A stretch of DNA of 64,000 nucleotides, from NCBI RefSeq assembly GCF_017744015.1, contig NZ_JAGHRA010000001.1, positions 1-64,000 of the forward strand, given 5' to 3'. The notes beneath the pieces are model-generated. The model ran no database searches. It was not told the origin of the DNA and saw only the letters and a program-made list of their open reading frames with translations. This document shows positions 62,550 to 64,000 of the stretch, one piece after another. Made by a program: the position numbers and the translations under genes. Every line of letters begins with the position of its first letter. The first letter of the stretch is position 1. This DNA is from Paracoccus sp. R12_2 (lineage in GTDB: Bacteria; Pseudomonadota; Alphaproteobacteria; Rhodobacterales; Rhodobacteraceae).

Positions 62550-64000
62550 TCAGTGCGAATACATGCTGATCTGCTTGTCATCGCGGCCCTGCTGCGCGCG
62601 CCGCACGATCAGATGGTTCAACGCACCGACATAGGCCTTGACGCTGGCCAGGATCGTGTCGGTGTCGGCGGATTGCCCGTTCACGATCCGGCCGTCCTCT
62701 TCCATCCGCACGCTGACGGTCGCCTGTGCGTCTGTGCCCTCGGTCACGGCATGGACCTGATACAGCTGCAGCCGGGCGTCGTGAGGAAAGATCTGCTTCA
62801 CGGCATTGAAACAGGCATCCACCGGTCCGTCGCCGGTGGCATGAACGGTCTTTTCCTGCCCGTCCACGATCATCGTCAGGTCGGCAGACTGCCCGTCGCT
62901 GCCGCAGATCACGCGCAGATGCTTGACCTGCAGATGATCGTCCTGGGTATTGGCGGTGGCGTCCTGCACCAGTGCCACGATATCCTCGTCATAGACCTCT
63001 TTCTTGCGGTCGGCCAAGGCCTTGAACCGCACGAAGATGTCCTTCAACTGGTTGTCGCCCACCTCGTATCCCAAGTCGGCCAGCTTGGCCCGCAGCGCGG
63101 CGCGGCCCGAATGCTTGCCCATCGCGATGTTGGTTTCGTTCAGCCCGATATCGGCGGGCTTCATGATCTCGAAGGTCTCGACATTCTTCAGCACGCCGTC
63201 CTGATGGATTCCGGATTCATGCAGGAAGGCGTTCTTGCCGACGATCGCCTTGTTGAACTGCACCGGAAAACCCGAGACCTGAGCCACGCGGCGCGACAGG
63301 CCCATGATCTTCGTTGTGTCGATGCCGGTGTCGAAGGGCATGATGTCGTGGCGCACGCGCAGGGCCATCACCACCTCTTCCAGCGCGGTGTTGCCGGCGC
63401 GTTCGCCAAGACCGTTGATGGTGCATTCAACCTGACGTGCGCCGGCTTCGACTGCGGCAAGGCTGTTCGCCGTCGCCATGCCCAGATCGTTGTGGCAATG
63501 GGTGGCGAAGATGATGTTGTCCGCACCCGGCACACGTTCCAGCAGCATCCGGATCAGATCGGCGCTTTCGCGGGGCGCGGTATAGCCCACCGTGTCGGGA
63601 ATGTTGATCGTGGTCGCGCCGCACTTGATGGCGATTTCCACGACCCGGCACAGGTAGTCATGTTCCGTGCGGGTGGCGTCCATCGGCGACCATTGCACGT
63701 TGTCGCACAGGTTGCGCGCATGGGTCACGGTCTGTTCAATCCGCTCGGCCATCTGGTCCATGTCCAGATTGGGGATCGCCCGATGCAGCGGCGAGGTGCC
63801 GATGAAGGTATGGATGCGTGGGCGTCTGGCGTGTTTCACCGCCTCCCAGCAGCGGTCGATATCGGGGATCTGGGCGCGCGCAAGGCCGCAGACGACACTG
63901 TTGCGGCTTTGCCTTGCGATCTCGGAAACGGCGGCGAAGTCGCCTTCCGAGGCGATCGGGAAGCCCGCCTCGATGATATCGACGCCCATCTCGTCCAGCA
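62550..64000 (-). CDS. leuA: 2-isopropylmalate synthase LeuA (5' end outside window)
   Basis: The frame is open to the right edge; about 483 residues are present and roughly 35 N-terminal residues are missing. The catalytic TIM barrel is seen from LDEMGVDIIEAGFPIASEGDF, with TFIGTSPLHR, the metal-binding His-Cys-His in ATHCHNDLGMATANS and INGLGERAGNTALEEVVMAL. The C-terminal LeuA regulatory domain (about the last 130 residues) is present, so leucine feedback is likely. It makes 2-isopropylmalate from acetyl-CoA and 2-oxoisovalerate. Confidence 0.95.
   Translation of the reverse strand, partial: LDEMGVDIIEAGFPIASEGDFAAVSEIARQSRNSVVCGLARAQIPDIDRCWEAVKHARRPRIHTFIGTSPLHRAIPNLDMDQMAERIEQTVTHARNLCDNVQWSPMDATRTEHDYLCRVVEIAIKCGATTINIPDTVGYTAPRESADLIRMLLERVPGADNIIFATHCHNDLGMATANSLAAVEAGARQVECTINGLGERAGNTALEEVVMALRVRHDIMPFDTGIDTTKIMGLSRRVAQVSGFPVQFNKAIVGKNAFLHESGIHQDGVLKNVETFEIMKPADIGLNETNIAMGKHSGRAALRAKLADLGYEVGDNQLKDIFVRFKALADRKKEVYDEDIVALVQDATANTQDDHLQVKHLRVICGSDGQSADLTMIVDGQEKTVHATGDGPVDACFNAVKQIFPHDARLQLYQVHAVTEGTDAQATVSVRMEEDGRIVNGQSADTDTILASVKAYVGALNHLIVRRAQQGRDDKQISMYSH

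Overview
The window is a contiguous piece of a high-GC alphaproteobacterial chromosome, most likely from the Rhodobacteraceae and Paracoccus-like. This rests on gene content and order: petP-petR regulators, lptC-lptA-lptB-hpf-ptsN, mreB-mreC-mreD-mrdA-rodA, folK-rpoZ-rsh, cobalamin genes with a B12 riboswitch, a lone Hint-domain protein and a DUF2062 protein. I cannot name the species from sequence alone. No rRNA, tRNA, CRISPR array, insertion sequence or integrase was recognised. Both window ends cut genes: cobB on the left and leuA on the right.

Layout. 0-2.9 kb: cobalamin genes (cobB 3' end, a cobalamin riboswitch, a CbiM-like cobalt transporter component, cobF) and a small exported protein. 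2.9-11.6 kb: an amine/polyamine-type region. It holds a minus-strand trio (nitrilase-family hydrolase, ATP-grasp ligase, C45 Ntn-hydrolase), a GabT/PuuE-type aminotransferase divergent from a PuuR-like XRE-cupin repressor with a candidate PuuR operator between them, and a very long Orn/Lys/Arg decarboxylase. 11.7-19.2 kb: the most unusual segment. A phage-tail-collar-domain gene diverges from a three-gene operon encoding an FAD oxidoreductase fused to an acetoacetate-decarboxylase-like domain, a class III cyclase/AAA ATPase, and a Crp/Fnr regulator. A near-ideal Crp-type palindrome lies in the shared intergenic region, so the operon may form its own regulatory circuit.

19.4-30.7 kb: a DUF475 membrane protein, YqgE, a DsbD-N-like exported protein, a two-gene RND efflux system preceded by repeated AACGGAA boxes, uracil-DNA glycosylase, petR/petP, ilvE with a strong terminator, and ptsN. 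30.7-35 kb: hpf, lptB-lptA-lptC, kpsF and RNase D, all on the minus strand. 35-47 kb: a glycosyltransferase-like protein, an aldo/keto reductase, ileS (with a compositionally odd internal insert), queF, truncated hemoglobin, a tightly coupled GST-lysE-rnhA-TRIC operon, ispH, cobQ and secG. 47-56 kb: pyrG, the Hint-domain protein, an NYN/MFS pair whose MFS start looks non-canonical, folK, rpoZ, rsh and a DUF2062 protein. 56-64 kb: ghrA and the rod-shape operon mreB-mreC-mreD-mrdA-rodA, then leuA.

Most of the window is housekeeping. The segments worth following up are the collar/FAD-ADC/cyclase/Crp unit (11.7-19.2 kb) and the amine region with the ATP-grasp/C45/nitrilase trio (2.9-8.8 kb). All functions are read from sequence motifs and family knowledge; no searches were run.
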